DNA of 50,562 bases. It comes from Mucilaginibacter sp. Lineage in GTDB: Bacteria > Bacteroidota > Bacteroidia > Sphingobacteriales > Sphingobacteriaceae. The notes under the pieces were generated by a model. That model saw only the letters and a program-made list of their open reading frames with translations, searched no databases and was not told where the DNA came from. The stretch is from positions 1-50,562 of the forward strand of contig NZ_JAQBOD010000041.1 in the NCBI RefSeq assembly GCF_028288205.1. Direction: 5' to 3'. Made by a program: the position numbers and the translations under genes. Positions 26,690-34,912 of the stretch are shown piece by piece. The stretch's first letter is position 1, and each line of letters starts with the position of its first letter.

Positions 26690-26805
26690 ATCTCCCCCGG
26701 AAGGGGAGACTTTTGATTTGTTTAATTAAAACCCTTTACAAAAATTAATAATGCTGCTTGGCGCGATGGGTAAGTCTTCCCTACCGGAGGAGATTTAAAG
26801 GGGGC
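26679..26805. repeat. Inverted pair of a 34-bp intergenic repeat
   Basis: Left unit 26679-26712 begins GCCCCCTCTAAATCTCC; right unit 26772-26805 is its inverted counterpart with about five mismatches, ending GATTTAAAGGGGGC. They flank about 60 bp of AT-rich DNA. The form fits a small non-autonomous (MITE- or REP-type) element. The left unit starts inside the last codons of the radical SAM gene. Confidence 0.7.
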
Positions 26806-26861
26806 TTTGCACTTATAAAGTATAAACAAGTATTTTAGGGGAATAAATCAGGGAGAGCCTT

Positions 26862-28112
26862 TTGTCACAAAAACATTTACAAAACTATATTCCGGCATTA
26901 ACCGGGGTGCGCGCGCTGGCGGCTTACCTTGTTTTTATATCGCACTATTGTTATGTTTTTGGCGATGTTTTTCCTCACATTGTGCAACGCTTTTTTGGCG
27001 AGTTTCACATTGGGGTATCTGTATTCTTTGTGTTGTCGGGGTTTTTAATAACTTTTAGGTACTATAATAATTTTCATTTAACTACCAATTGGTTTAGGCA
27101 ATACCTTAAAAACCGCGTGGCGCGCATATACCCCATGTATGCCCTGCTTACCATTTGTGCCTTTGTTTATTACTTTATTACTAAAGACCAAAGTATAACC
27201 CAAGGTTACCAAAACCCAATTTGGTTAATGGTGCTGAATATTACGTTTATGCGCGGGTTCTTTTATAGGTTTTGGGATACGGGCATAGCCCAGGGATGGT
27301 CGCTTACGGTTGAAGAATGCTTTTATTTTTCGGCGCCTATTATTTTTTTGATCGCCAAAGAATATAGTAAGTTTTATATACAGCCGTTGGTACTAACCGC
27401 CTTTGCTATAGTAATGGTGCTAATTTTTAGCCATGTAAATTGGTATGGTTTTTTCGGGAACTTTCCGTTTGTTATGCTGTTTACCTTCTTTGGGCGCTGT
27501 TTTGAGTTCTTTGTAGGCGTGCAGCTGGCGCGAATTGTTTTGCACCAGGGCTTTGCGCGCACCAATAAAATAGTGTACACCTATTTAGGTTTTATGCTGA
27601 TGTTTCTTTGTGTGCTGGCGATGGCTTTTCAGCCGATACCTAAAGGCTGGGCGGCCGGGGTTGAAAGCCCCGCGGGTATAATTATCAATAATTACTTTTT
27701 ATGTATTGCGGTGGCATTTTTCTTTTATGGGATATTGACCGAGGCCACCGTTTTAAAGAAGGTACTGGCCACTCCGTTTATTGAGCTGCTGGGCAAAAGT
27801 TCGTATATATTTTATCTGGTACATTTGGGCTGGATGTACAACCTGATACATACCGCAACCGACTGGTTAAATGATTGGGTATTTGCCTTATATGATAAAT
27901 GGGGCGTTACATGGCACTCGCCTTTTGAGTATGATAAATTAAACCTGCTATATGCATTCATCATACTTAATGCCATATCGGTTTTGTTGTTTAAAACCAT
28001 TGAAGAACCGCTAAATCATTACGTTCGTAAATCAAATTTCCTGATTAAGAATAAACCAGGTAACCCGGATAATGAATCGAACGTGAATAAAGGAGGTATG
28101 GCTATAAAATGA
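26862..28112 (+). CDS. Acyltransferase family 3 (OafA/YrhL-type) membrane protein
   Basis: 416 residues, starting with TTG at 26862 preceded by a GGGAGAG purine stretch; no in-frame ATG lies upstream. About ten transmembrane helices. PALTGVRALAAYLVFISHY carries the catalytic-type His, FFVLSGFLITFRYY follows, and RVARIYPMYAL and WSLTVEECFYF are the conserved blocks of acyltransferase_3. It should O-acylate a cell-surface glycan in the inner membrane. No glycan genes are adjacent; the polysaccharide cluster begins 7 kb away. Confidence 0.92.
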   Translation: MSQKHLQNYIPALTGVRALAAYLVFISHYCYVFGDVFPHIVQRFFGEFHIGVSVFFVLSGFLITFRYYNNFHLTTNWFRQYLKNRVARIYPMYALLTICAFVYYFITKDQSITQGYQNPIWLMVLNITFMRGFFYRFWDTGIAQGWSLTVEECFYFSAPIIFLIAKEYSKFYIQPLVLTAFAIVMVLIFSHVNWYGFFGNFPFVMLFTFFGRCFEFFVGVQLARIVLHQGFARTNKIVYTYLGFMLMFLCVLAMAFQPIPKGWAAGVESPAGIIINNYFLCIAVAFFFYGILTEATVLKKVLATPFIELLGKSSYIFYLVHLGWMYNLIHTATDWLNDWVFALYDKWGVTWHSPFEYDKLNLLYAFIILNAISVLLFKTIEEPLNHYVRKSNFLIKNKPGNPDNESNVNKGGMAIK

Positions 28113-28153
28113 AAAAACTCATTAAACGCGATCTGATAAATTTATTAAACCGG

Positions 28154-28627
28154 CTACTGCACAATTTTATTAGCACAATAAGAGCTGGCAAAAGCCTCTG
28201 GTTTGGCTTTAAATACAAAACCCATACTTAATATGTAGCCCATAGCCTCGTGCAATGCAGCGTTTGATTTAAACATTGGGTTGGTATTAATATCGGCGTG
28301 CACTTCCAGGCTAACATCATACAGGTCAAGCAGGTCGCAAAGTTTGTAAGCTATATCGATAGATTTTTGCACCTCGAAAAGCATCCGTTCTTTAATGCTC
28401 ATTTTTTGCGAGGTGCGCTCCTGATGAATAAACATAAACCCCCCTCTTGCTTCGCGCAAAAACACAATTACAGTAGCAAAATCAGTTACGTTTCCCTTAA
28501 CCTGCGAATCTGTTCCTATACAAACTTTAAGCTTGTTGCCCAACAGGCTTTCTCTTTCAATTGCTTTTTCTACTTCTTCAATAATTGGCGATTGAATGAT
28601 TTCGCCGCTAAACTTTCTCCAGGTCAT
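28154..28627 (-). CDS. RNase H-like YkuK/DUF458 family protein
   Basis: 157 residues. VCIGTDSQVKG provides the first acidic residue of an RNase H-like fold, with DFATVIVFLREARGGFMF, SLEVHADINTNPMFKSN and EAMGYILSMGFVFKAKPEAFASSYCAN as the family blocks of B. subtilis YkuK. A nuclease activity is predicted for the family but unproven. It is convergent to the acyltransferase with 41 bp between stops and divergent from the mannonate dehydratase-like gene. Confidence 0.88.
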   Translation of the reverse strand: MTWRKFSGEIIQSPIIEEVEKAIERESLLGNKLKVCIGTDSQVKGNVTDFATVIVFLREARGGFMFIHQERTSQKMSIKERMLFEVQKSIDIAYKLCDLLDLYDVSLEVHADINTNPMFKSNAALHEAMGYILSMGFVFKAKPEAFASSYCANKIVQ

Positions 28628-28877
28628 AAAGTCGTTTTTTGAGTAGTCCGTTAATGCCTACACTAAAGATAAAGCATAAGCTTACATATAAACGTAAAGT
28701 GTGTGTGATTTATTTGTTAACATTTAATTATATATCAACAGGTTAACAACAGTATCAGGTAAGATTAGGTTTGCTATCTTTTAAATGTTTTAATTCAAAA
28801 TCATAAAAGGTATTTAAAAATCAAATCCCTATCTTAGAACAACCAATATAACCATATAACCTCTTTTTTTCTGTATT

Positions 28878-29999
28878 ATGAAAGATAACCGCAGACTTTT
28901 TATTAAAAAGAGCGCCTCGTTGGCAGCCGCACTTTCTATTGGAGGAAGTATTCCGTCAATAGCTAATACACGCCACGAAACGGCTAAACAGCAAGCCGAA
29001 TTTGTTCGGGATGCCGGCATGCAATTATGCGAAGCTTTTTTTACAGGCTATGAAAAGCGCAAAATAACCTTATGCCAGCAAATGGATGTGTTGGGGGCGG
29101 TGAGTGGCATTACAACCAGTCTTGCAGGGCCCGATGCCAAGCCTTGGGAGTATAATACTATTGCCGCTAATGTTGATTACTGGAACAAAGCAGGCATGAA
29201 GCTGCGGGTAATTGAAGGGCCGCCTGCATTAGGCGAAAAAACTAAGTTAGCATTGGCAGGGCGCGATGAAGAGATAACAAACTTTATCACCTTTATGAAA
29301 AACCTGGCAAGGGCCGGCGTTGATACCATATGCTATAACTGGATGCCGGTTATTGGCTGGTATCGTACTGATATGGCCAAACCCGGCCGTGGCGGCGCAT
29401 TAGTTACCGCTTTTGATTATGAAGACATTAAAAACGCGCCTGTAACCCAATATGGCGAGATAACAAAAGAGGCCCTATGGAAAAACCTGGAATATTTTTT
29501 AAAAGCCGTTGTACCCGAAGCCGAAAAAGCCGGTATTAAACTGGCCATGCACCCGGATGATCCACAGGTGGACAGTATAAAGGGGATAGCACGCATTATG
29601 ACCACTGTGGATAATTTTGACCGTTTATTAAAACTTTATCCAAGCCCCAATAACGGCATCACAATGTGCCAGGGCAATTTCTCTTTAATGGGGGCCAATA
29701 TACCAACCGTAGTTAATCATTTTGGAAAGCAAGGCAAAATACACTTTGTGCATTTTAGAAATGTTAGGGGAGGCAAAGTAAAATTTGAAGAATGTTTTCA
29801 TGACGAAGGCCAGATAGATATGCATGCGGCCATGAAAGCCTACTATAATATTGGGTTTAAAGGCCCCATACGCCCGGACCATGTACCTACCATGGATGGC
29901 GACAGTAACGCCCACGCAGGCTACAGCACTATTGGTACTTTATATGCGCTGGGATACATAAGAGGTATAATGGAATCTGTTAGCAAGACCGGGGTATAG
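28878..29999 (+). CDS. Mannonate dehydratase (UxuA)-like protein with Tat-type signal
   Basis: 373 residues. The N-terminus NRRLFIKKSASLAAALSIGG has a twin-arginine pattern and hydrophobic core, suggesting export. The remainder is a xylose-isomerase-like TIM barrel with UxuA blocks: CYNWMPVIGWYRTD, LAMHPDDP, TMCQGNFS, IHFVHFRNVRG and RPDHVPTMDGD, which hold the metal-binding Cys/His residues. UxuA converts D-mannonate to 2-keto-3-deoxygluconate in the cytoplasm in the glucuronate pathway, so an exported version is unusual. No uronate genes are adjacent. Function as a true dehydratase is inferred from motifs only. Confidence 0.85.
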   Translation: MKDNRRLFIKKSASLAAALSIGGSIPSIANTRHETAKQQAEFVRDAGMQLCEAFFTGYEKRKITLCQQMDVLGAVSGITTSLAGPDAKPWEYNTIAANVDYWNKAGMKLRVIEGPPALGEKTKLALAGRDEEITNFITFMKNLARAGVDTICYNWMPVIGWYRTDMAKPGRGGALVTAFDYEDIKNAPVTQYGEITKEALWKNLEYFLKAVVPEAEKAGIKLAMHPDDPQVDSIKGIARIMTTVDNFDRLLKLYPSPNNGITMCQGNFSLMGANIPTVVNHFGKQGKIHFVHFRNVRGGKVKFEECFHDEGQIDMHAAMKAYYNIGFKGPIRPDHVPTMDGDSNAHAGYSTIGTLYALGYIRGIMESVSKTGV

Positions 30000-30007
30000 C
30001 CCCGTTT

Positions 30008-30454
30008 TTAAGCAGTAGCTACCAATTTACTCAAACTCCGGTAAACATATTCGTTATAAATATGTCTGCGGGCAAATCTGCCTGGCGAATCGGCATTGAT
30101 CAGCTTTATATAAACAGCTTTGGGTACATCAAAATACTCGTAAGCACTGCCATCTAAAAAAGTTATTTTAAGTACCTGCGATTTAAATTCAAAATCGGCA
30201 ATATTAGAAGTGGTAGTGGTAGCTGTGTATTCAGCTAACGACTGATTTCTTGTTTCGGGCGCAATACTCACTAAAAAATGATAAGCTTCAATAATGGTTT
30301 TGCTTTTTTCTTCAGCATCTGATTTTTCATTAACATCCTGAAACTTATCCGGGTGCCAAACTTTCATCAAGCCTCTGTAAACAGATTTTAATTCCTGCAG
30401 CTCGGCAGCTTCCGTAACTTCTAAAAGTTTCCTGTAATCAACAATTTTTTTCAT
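30008..30454 (-). CDS. J-domain protein fused to KTSC domain
   Basis: 148 residues. An N-terminal J domain (about 5-65) has YRGLMKVWHPDKF, including the HPD tripeptide needed to stimulate Hsp70 ATPase. The C-terminal half (about 88-145) matches the KTSC domain: LKITFLDGSAYEYFDVPKAVYIKLINADSPGRFARRHIYNEYVY. No Gly/Phe or zinc-finger region is present. It may deliver a client recognised by KTSC to DnaK (inference). Single gene, convergent with the mannonate dehydratase-like gene. Confidence 0.88.
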   Translation of the reverse strand: MKKIVDYRKLLEVTEAAELQELKSVYRGLMKVWHPDKFQDVNEKSDAEEKSKTIIEAYHFLVSIAPETRNQSLAEYTATTTTSNIADFEFKSQVLKITFLDGSAYEYFDVPKAVYIKLINADSPGRFARRHIYNEYVYRSLSKLVATA

Positions 30455-30639
30455 CGTGTTCTTTGTAATTTATTGTCGTTGAAGCAGAAAGCAATGAAAT
30501 TGTGAACGCTTTATTCAAGAAAATAATTTTGCAAAGGTACAGAATATTTTGATTCGATTAAAAAGATTGTACTTATCTGAGCCATGATCCTTTTTAGAAA
30601 AGATTAGCTTGATTATAAATTTCTGGTTCAAACAAATGT

Positions 30640-31092
30640 TTACGCCGTTACAGTAAGCGTATTCCCACTAATTGCTACAGTATATTTTTGCAACGCGGCA
30701 AGCGCCGGGCCCTGTATAACAGATCCGCTTGTACTAAATTCACTGCCATGCAGCGGGCAAATAAACAAACCCTGGCCGCTATTATAATTTATAGAGGCGC
30801 CTTCATGCGTACATCTTACCTGTACAGCTGTAAAAGAGCTGGCTACATTACCCGCGGCAATTCTTACCAATATTATGCCATTTGATATTTTTGAATCACC
30901 AATAGCGGTAAGTGAGGTGCTCAAATCTGTACTAAATGTAGTACCCGACCCTGTTGCCGGAGGAATTGGCGCAGTACCCGCCGAGGCCGGTGTGGCATCA
31001 CTACCTTTACCGCCACATGCTACCAGGCTGCAACCCATGCATACTGCCAGTGCGCCTATTCCCAATTTCGATAAAAATTCTTCGCGTTCCAT
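30640..31092 (-). CDS. Rieske [2Fe-2S] domain protein
   Basis: 150 residues. The N-terminus EEFLSKLGIGALAVCMGCSLVACGG is a membrane signal with cysteines typical of a lipoprotein or Tat-like substrate. A Ser/Pro/Gly-rich linker follows. The Rieske cluster motifs are CTHEGA (Cys and His) and CPLHGSEF (Cys and His). It should be an envelope-bound electron carrier. It is the last gene of the minus-strand group with DUF5777 and YceI, 43 bp after the DUF5777 stop. Confidence 0.9.
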   Translation of the reverse strand: MEREEFLSKLGIGALAVCMGCSLVACGGKGSDATPASAGTAPIPPATGSGTTFSTDLSTSLTAIGDSKISNGIILVRIAAGNVASSFTAVQVRCTHEGASINYNSGQGLFICPLHGSEFSTSGSVIQGPALAALQKYTVAISGNTLTVTA

Positions 31093-31135
31093 ATTTGCTG
31101 TTTAATAAACTTTGTAAATCTTATCTTGTGTGTAG

Positions 31136-32068
31136 CTAATATTTTTTCTCTTCTTTTTTAGCCCTCGGGTTAAAATCAAACATTCTTGATATGGTAAAAC
31201 CTATACGGTATTGCCCCTTTGAAAATCGTTGCTGCGAATTGCTAAGCATGTTCATCTCTGAAACAGAATTTGCATTGGTAATGTTTACAGTAAATACGTG
31301 GCCGCCGGTTTCCACCTCGTAACCAAAACCCATCGGGTCCTGAAACGTATCTGTATTGTTTCTAAAAGCAGAGAAAGGGTGCGCGTAATCCAATATTACA
31401 CCTGAGTGATTGGTTAGCTTAATGCGCGCTGAAGCCTGCATTGCGAAAAAGCTCTGCTCATTACCCGGTAATATTGGAAAAGGTGTGTTATCACGCACAT
31501 AAGTTGGTGCCACCTGTAAGGCAAAACCCGGCGAAAATTTACGGGCAAATATGGCTTGCATCAAATGAGAAAGCCTGCTGCTAAAAGTTGGGAATGCAGC
31601 ATAAGGCTTTGCACCGATTTCGCCAAGCAGGGTTATAGCAATAGGCGAGCTGCCATTAGTTGTTTGGTGCAATACCGCCCATTTTAATTCCAGTTGTACT
31701 AATTGCCCAATAGTGCTCCTGCCCAGGTCGACGTTAAAATTATCGCTAATACCGTATTCAAAGCCGAAGAAAACATCATTAACCCGGTCAATACCAAATG
31801 CGGTTTGGGGGCCGCCATTACTGCCGGCAATATCACCAAACCGGTGTATTATCTGGAAATTTAAATTATTCCTTTTTATCATTTCGGTAGTTTGTGATAA
31901 CACCAGCCTGGTTGATTTAAATATGGCCACAGGTCCGGGTTTTTCATCAACACCCATTAAATTCATTAAAGAATCTGCTGCCGAAATTCCTTTTTTAGTA
32001 TCCGTTTGCTGTGCCTTTACATTCAGGCTTAACGCTATAATAGCTAATAGTGCGATGTGCTTTTTCAT
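31136..32068 (-). CDS. DUF5777 family beta-barrel protein
   Basis: 310 residues with a signal peptide (MKKHIALLAIIALSLNVKAQQ) and many amphipathic beta strands, with blocks IHRFGDIAGSNGGPQTAFGIDRVNDVFFGFEYGIS and GFGYEVETGGHVFTVNITNA that are hallmarks of DUF5777. Predicted to be an outer-membrane protein. Together with YceI and a Rieske protein it forms a recurring envelope gene set of unknown role; I infer redox or lipid-quinone handling from the partners. Confidence 0.87.
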   Translation of the reverse strand: MKKHIALLAIIALSLNVKAQQTDTKKGISAADSLMNLMGVDEKPGPVAIFKSTRLVLSQTTEMIKRNNLNFQIIHRFGDIAGSNGGPQTAFGIDRVNDVFFGFEYGISDNFNVDLGRSTIGQLVQLELKWAVLHQTTNGSSPIAITLLGEIGAKPYAAFPTFSSRLSHLMQAIFARKFSPGFALQVAPTYVRDNTPFPILPGNEQSFFAMQASARIKLTNHSGVILDYAHPFSAFRNNTDTFQDPMGFGYEVETGGHVFTVNITNANSVSEMNMLSNSQQRFSKGQYRIGFTISRMFDFNPRAKKEEKKY

Positions 32069-32096
32069 GTTTGATAATTTAGTGTATAATTAATTT

Positions 32097-32639
32097 CTAT
32101 TTAACTGCTGCATATGTAGCAGAAACGTTCATTTTAATACTCTCTGCAATGTTGTGAAATACCAACCGCGGTATTGCAATATGATGATCGGCACATTTTA
32201 CCATAAACTCCGAGGTTAGCGTTAACACGCCATTATTTACAGTAAGCGTGCCCGGGATAGTACGGGTTTGCTTAACATTATGTACATCCAACTCGCCTAC
32301 CGCGGTTACCGGGTAAGTACCATTTTTAGTAAGATCAGGATGCTCTTGTATTTTGCCTTTAAAAGTGGCGCGCGGGTATTTATCACTTTCTAAATAATCG
32401 CTGTTAAAATGTTCCTGCATTAAAGCTTTAGGGAATTTGAATGTGGTTATAGCCACGCCAAATACCAAATCGCCTGTGGCCGGGTTATAAACCGATGTTC
32501 CGGATGATGTTTTGGCTGCTATATCTTCAATTGGCGCGGTAGAAAACAAGCTTATCTGTGCGTTTTTACAAGCATAGAGGGTCCCGCCTGCCTGGAAAAT
32601 GCTCATCCAGGCAAGTAAAATAATACTGATATGTTTCAT
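32097..32639 (-). CDS. YceI family periplasmic protein
   Basis: 180 residues with a signal peptide (ISIILLAWMSIFQAGGTLYA). YceI-type lipocalin-like blocks are present: VFGVAITTFKFPKALMQEHFNSDYLESDKYPRATFKGKI and VGELDVHNVKQTRTIPGTLTV. YceI proteins bind isoprenoid lipids such as polyprenyl or quinone molecules in the periplasm. It lies 2 bp after the sigma-linked barrel gene stop and 28 bp before DUF5777. Confidence 0.92.
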   Translation of the reverse strand: MKHISIILLAWMSIFQAGGTLYACKNAQISLFSTAPIEDIAAKTSSGTSVYNPATGDLVFGVAITTFKFPKALMQEHFNSDYLESDKYPRATFKGKIQEHPDLTKNGTYPVTAVGELDVHNVKQTRTIPGTLTVNNGVLTLTSEFMVKCADHHIAIPRLVFHNIAESIKMNVSATYAAVK

Positions 32640-32641
32640 GT

Positions 32642-34006
32642 TTACTTAGGTTTTGTTAATGAATTTATGTTCCAGTTTAGCCCTACAGCTAAACCTGCTG
32701 TTTCTACCTTGATCTGGCTGTACCCTATATTTGACAGCGGCACTTTTAAATAAGGCTGTAAACTTATTCCAACCTTTGAATTAATTTGACGTTGATAAGT
32801 TGCCTCCAAATTCATGATGCTAAACAAATACTTGCCACGTGTTTTAACAGCATAATAGGATGGCCCGTACAGGGTTGCTGTATTACCATAATCATATGTA
32901 TAGCTTTCATGCATCATGATGTATGATGATAAGCCTGTGCCCACAGTTATTTTGTTACGATGGTTATTATATACCTGGTAGCCAATGTTAATAGGTATAT
33001 CTAATACCCGGCAATCAGCCGATACATATTCGGGTGCGTTTTTAAACTTATAGGTGGTATGATAATCTGCAAACGGCAGGGTGTATGGTTTAAAAGAATA
33101 ATTTACTCCTGTGGTGATTGTAAACTTCTTAACCAATTCTGCCGAGAACAACAGTCCATAATTATACCCTTTAGTAGGATTCTGTAACGAGCCGACTCCA
33201 TTTAACTCTGATGAGGCCAACGCACTCAAAGCAAATTGAGGGCGGAATGATGATGCCGTTTTCTTAATTCCGATCTTACCGGATTTTGTTTGTACCAAAG
33301 CATCAGGCGCTTGCGGCAAAATATTAATTGAAGCTATAGCCAGGGTACCCAAAGTATTTGAGGATGTAATACCCGGGGCTTCACTAACTGCGGCTAATGC
33401 CTCATAATCTCTTGTATTGGAAACAGGATTATGATCGCTGCCAATTTTTTCGACGGCATTGCCGTTATTTTGCCCATTAAGCGGCCGCGCATTTTGTGGC
33501 AAATTATTATTGCCATTATGCCTGCCCACCCTATAGTTATTTTTTGCTATATACTCCTGTTGTGTCTTTTTGTGTTGCGGCTGCCCCACCAATGCGTTTC
33601 TTGTTTTAGGGGTCGCGGCTGTTGCGGCCGGCTGTGCAGTCAACTTCTCTCCTGTATTTTCTGCCGATTGTTTTGTCGCTGCTATTTGTTGCTGCGCTTT
33701 TTGTGTTGTAGTAACGGTTATTGCCGGCTGCTGTATTGTTTGTTGCGTTTTATTAACTGCTACCTGTTGCTGTATTTTTTGCTCATGGTTTGTACCCTGT
33801 GGTTTAAACATTAGCCAGCCAAATAATATCAATATAGCTGCCGCAACGCTACCTAAAATAGGTAACCAAAAAATGCTTCCCGATTTTTTATTCTTATTAA
33901 GCATCTGCTCAAATGCATCCCAATCATCTTCCCGATACGCGGCTTCATCAACCGGGTCTGCGAGGCTATGCTTGAAAATCGTATCTATATTTTTCTCTTT
34001 TTTCAT
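32642..34006 (-). CDS. Membrane-anchored protein with beta-barrel-like C-terminus, next to ECF sigma
   Basis: 454 residues. The N-terminal ~45 residues are soluble (DDWDAFEQMLNKNKKSGS), followed by one transmembrane helix (about 45-66). A long low-complexity Gln/Ala/Thr/Asn-rich stretch (about 75-190) leads to a C-terminal region of aromatic beta strands (about 255-454) like a PorT/outer-membrane beta-barrel domain. The N-terminus resembles short Bacteroidota anti-sigma segments. Its ATG overlaps the sigma factor stop (TAATG), which suggests it controls that sigma factor. A role linking envelope state to sigma release is inference. Confidence 0.75.
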   Translation of the reverse strand: MKKEKNIDTIFKHSLADPVDEAAYREDDWDAFEQMLNKNKKSGSIFWLPILGSVAAAILILFGWLMFKPQGTNHEQKIQQQVAVNKTQQTIQQPAITVTTTQKAQQQIAATKQSAENTGEKLTAQPAATAATPKTRNALVGQPQHKKTQQEYIAKNNYRVGRHNGNNNLPQNARPLNGQNNGNAVEKIGSDHNPVSNTRDYEALAAVSEAPGITSSNTLGTLAIASINILPQAPDALVQTKSGKIGIKKTASSFRPQFALSALASSELNGVGSLQNPTKGYNYGLLFSAELVKKFTITTGVNYSFKPYTLPFADYHTTYKFKNAPEYVSADCRVLDIPINIGYQVYNNHRNKITVGTGLSSYIMMHESYTYDYGNTATLYGPSYYAVKTRGKYLFSIMNLEATYQRQINSKVGISLQPYLKVPLSNIGYSQIKVETAGLAVGLNWNINSLTKPK

Positions 34007-34644
34007 TACTTATCAATACCATTTTTATTATAAAACACCGGTTTTATAGCTGCGCCATTCATGGCTACTACCGGGTTAAAATCTATTCCTTTATTATAAT
34101 TATCAGACGAATCTGCATCGTGTATCATTTGTTTTAGCTTTTGCCTAGCTTTAAAAAGGTTAGACTTTGATGTGCCAATATTTATATTCAGCATATCTGA
34201 TATTTCTTCGTGCGAGTAACCATCAATTGCAAAAAGGTTAAATACCGTTCTGTAACCTTGTGGCAACCGTTGCACCATAGCCAGCAGATCATTATAATTT
34301 AAATTATTATCCGCTGATGTGCTTATATCATACACATGCTCCGCAGTTTCCAGATCCTCGGCATAAGCCATTTTAAGATTGGCCCGATAATAATCAATGG
34401 ATACATTCATCATTATCCTGCCCAGCCAGGCTTTAAATGGCCTGCCGGCATCGTAAGATTCTATTTTGGTAAAAACCTTAAAAAAGCCCTGATTCATCAC
34501 TTCAGCGGCCTCATCCCTATCGCCCGCATACCGTAAACATATTGCCATAGAGAAGCCATAGAAAGCCTTGTAAAGCAATTTCTGGCTTTTCCTGTCTTGT
34601 GTTATACAGCCCCTGATCAGTTGATGTAACTCTTCCTCGCCCAT
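34006..34644 (-). CDS. ECF-type RNA polymerase sigma factor
   Basis: 212 residues. Region 2 includes MAICLRYAGDRDEAAEVMNQGFFKVF and YDAGRPFKAWLGRIMMNVSIDYYR; region 4 includes LPQGYRTVFNLFAIDGYSHEEISDMLNINIGTSKSNLFKARQKL. Both are typical of Bacteroidota ECF sigmas. It heads the operon with the anchored barrel protein, YceI, DUF5777 and possibly the Rieske protein, and probably autoregulates it. The C-terminal ~35 residues are polar and beyond the usual end. Confidence 0.93.
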   Translation of the reverse strand: MGEEELHQLIRGCITQDRKSQKLLYKAFYGFSMAICLRYAGDRDEAAEVMNQGFFKVFTKIESYDAGRPFKAWLGRIMMNVSIDYYRANLKMAYAEDLETAEHVYDISTSADNNLNYNDLLAMVQRLPQGYRTVFNLFAIDGYSHEEISDMLNINIGTSKSNLFKARQKLKQMIHDADSSDNYNKGIDFNPVVAMNGAAIKPVFYNKNGIDK

Positions 34645-34912
34645 ATGGGTTATAAAATAGTTGCTAATGTGATATTACCCGTTTCTATATCCATCACGTA
34701 AATTGTTGTGTAATGGTTGCCCGGAAGTATAAATTTAGTTTAAAATAATGATAGTCCGGGTCATTTTTATTGCTCTTATAAATTATTCCAATATTTCAAC
34801 ATGTTTATTGTTAGGTTTTTATGTAATTTTTAATGGGTAAAAGCAACCTTTTAGGTTTATCATTCGTGTATTAAGTAATCAATCTGGTTTAAACGTATAA
34901 ATTATTATTTAC

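Noticed and set aside
28109..28231. 40-codon frame preceded by AAAGGAGGT
   Set aside because: The purine stretch encodes the end of the acyltransferase, the frame runs antisense into the YkuK-like gene, and Shine-Dalgarno use is rare in this phylum.
33570..34049. 159-codon frame with many Cys, antisense to the sigma-linked barrel gene
   Set aside because: The Cys/Val-rich composition is the complement of the Gln/Ala/Thr-rich linker on the minus strand.
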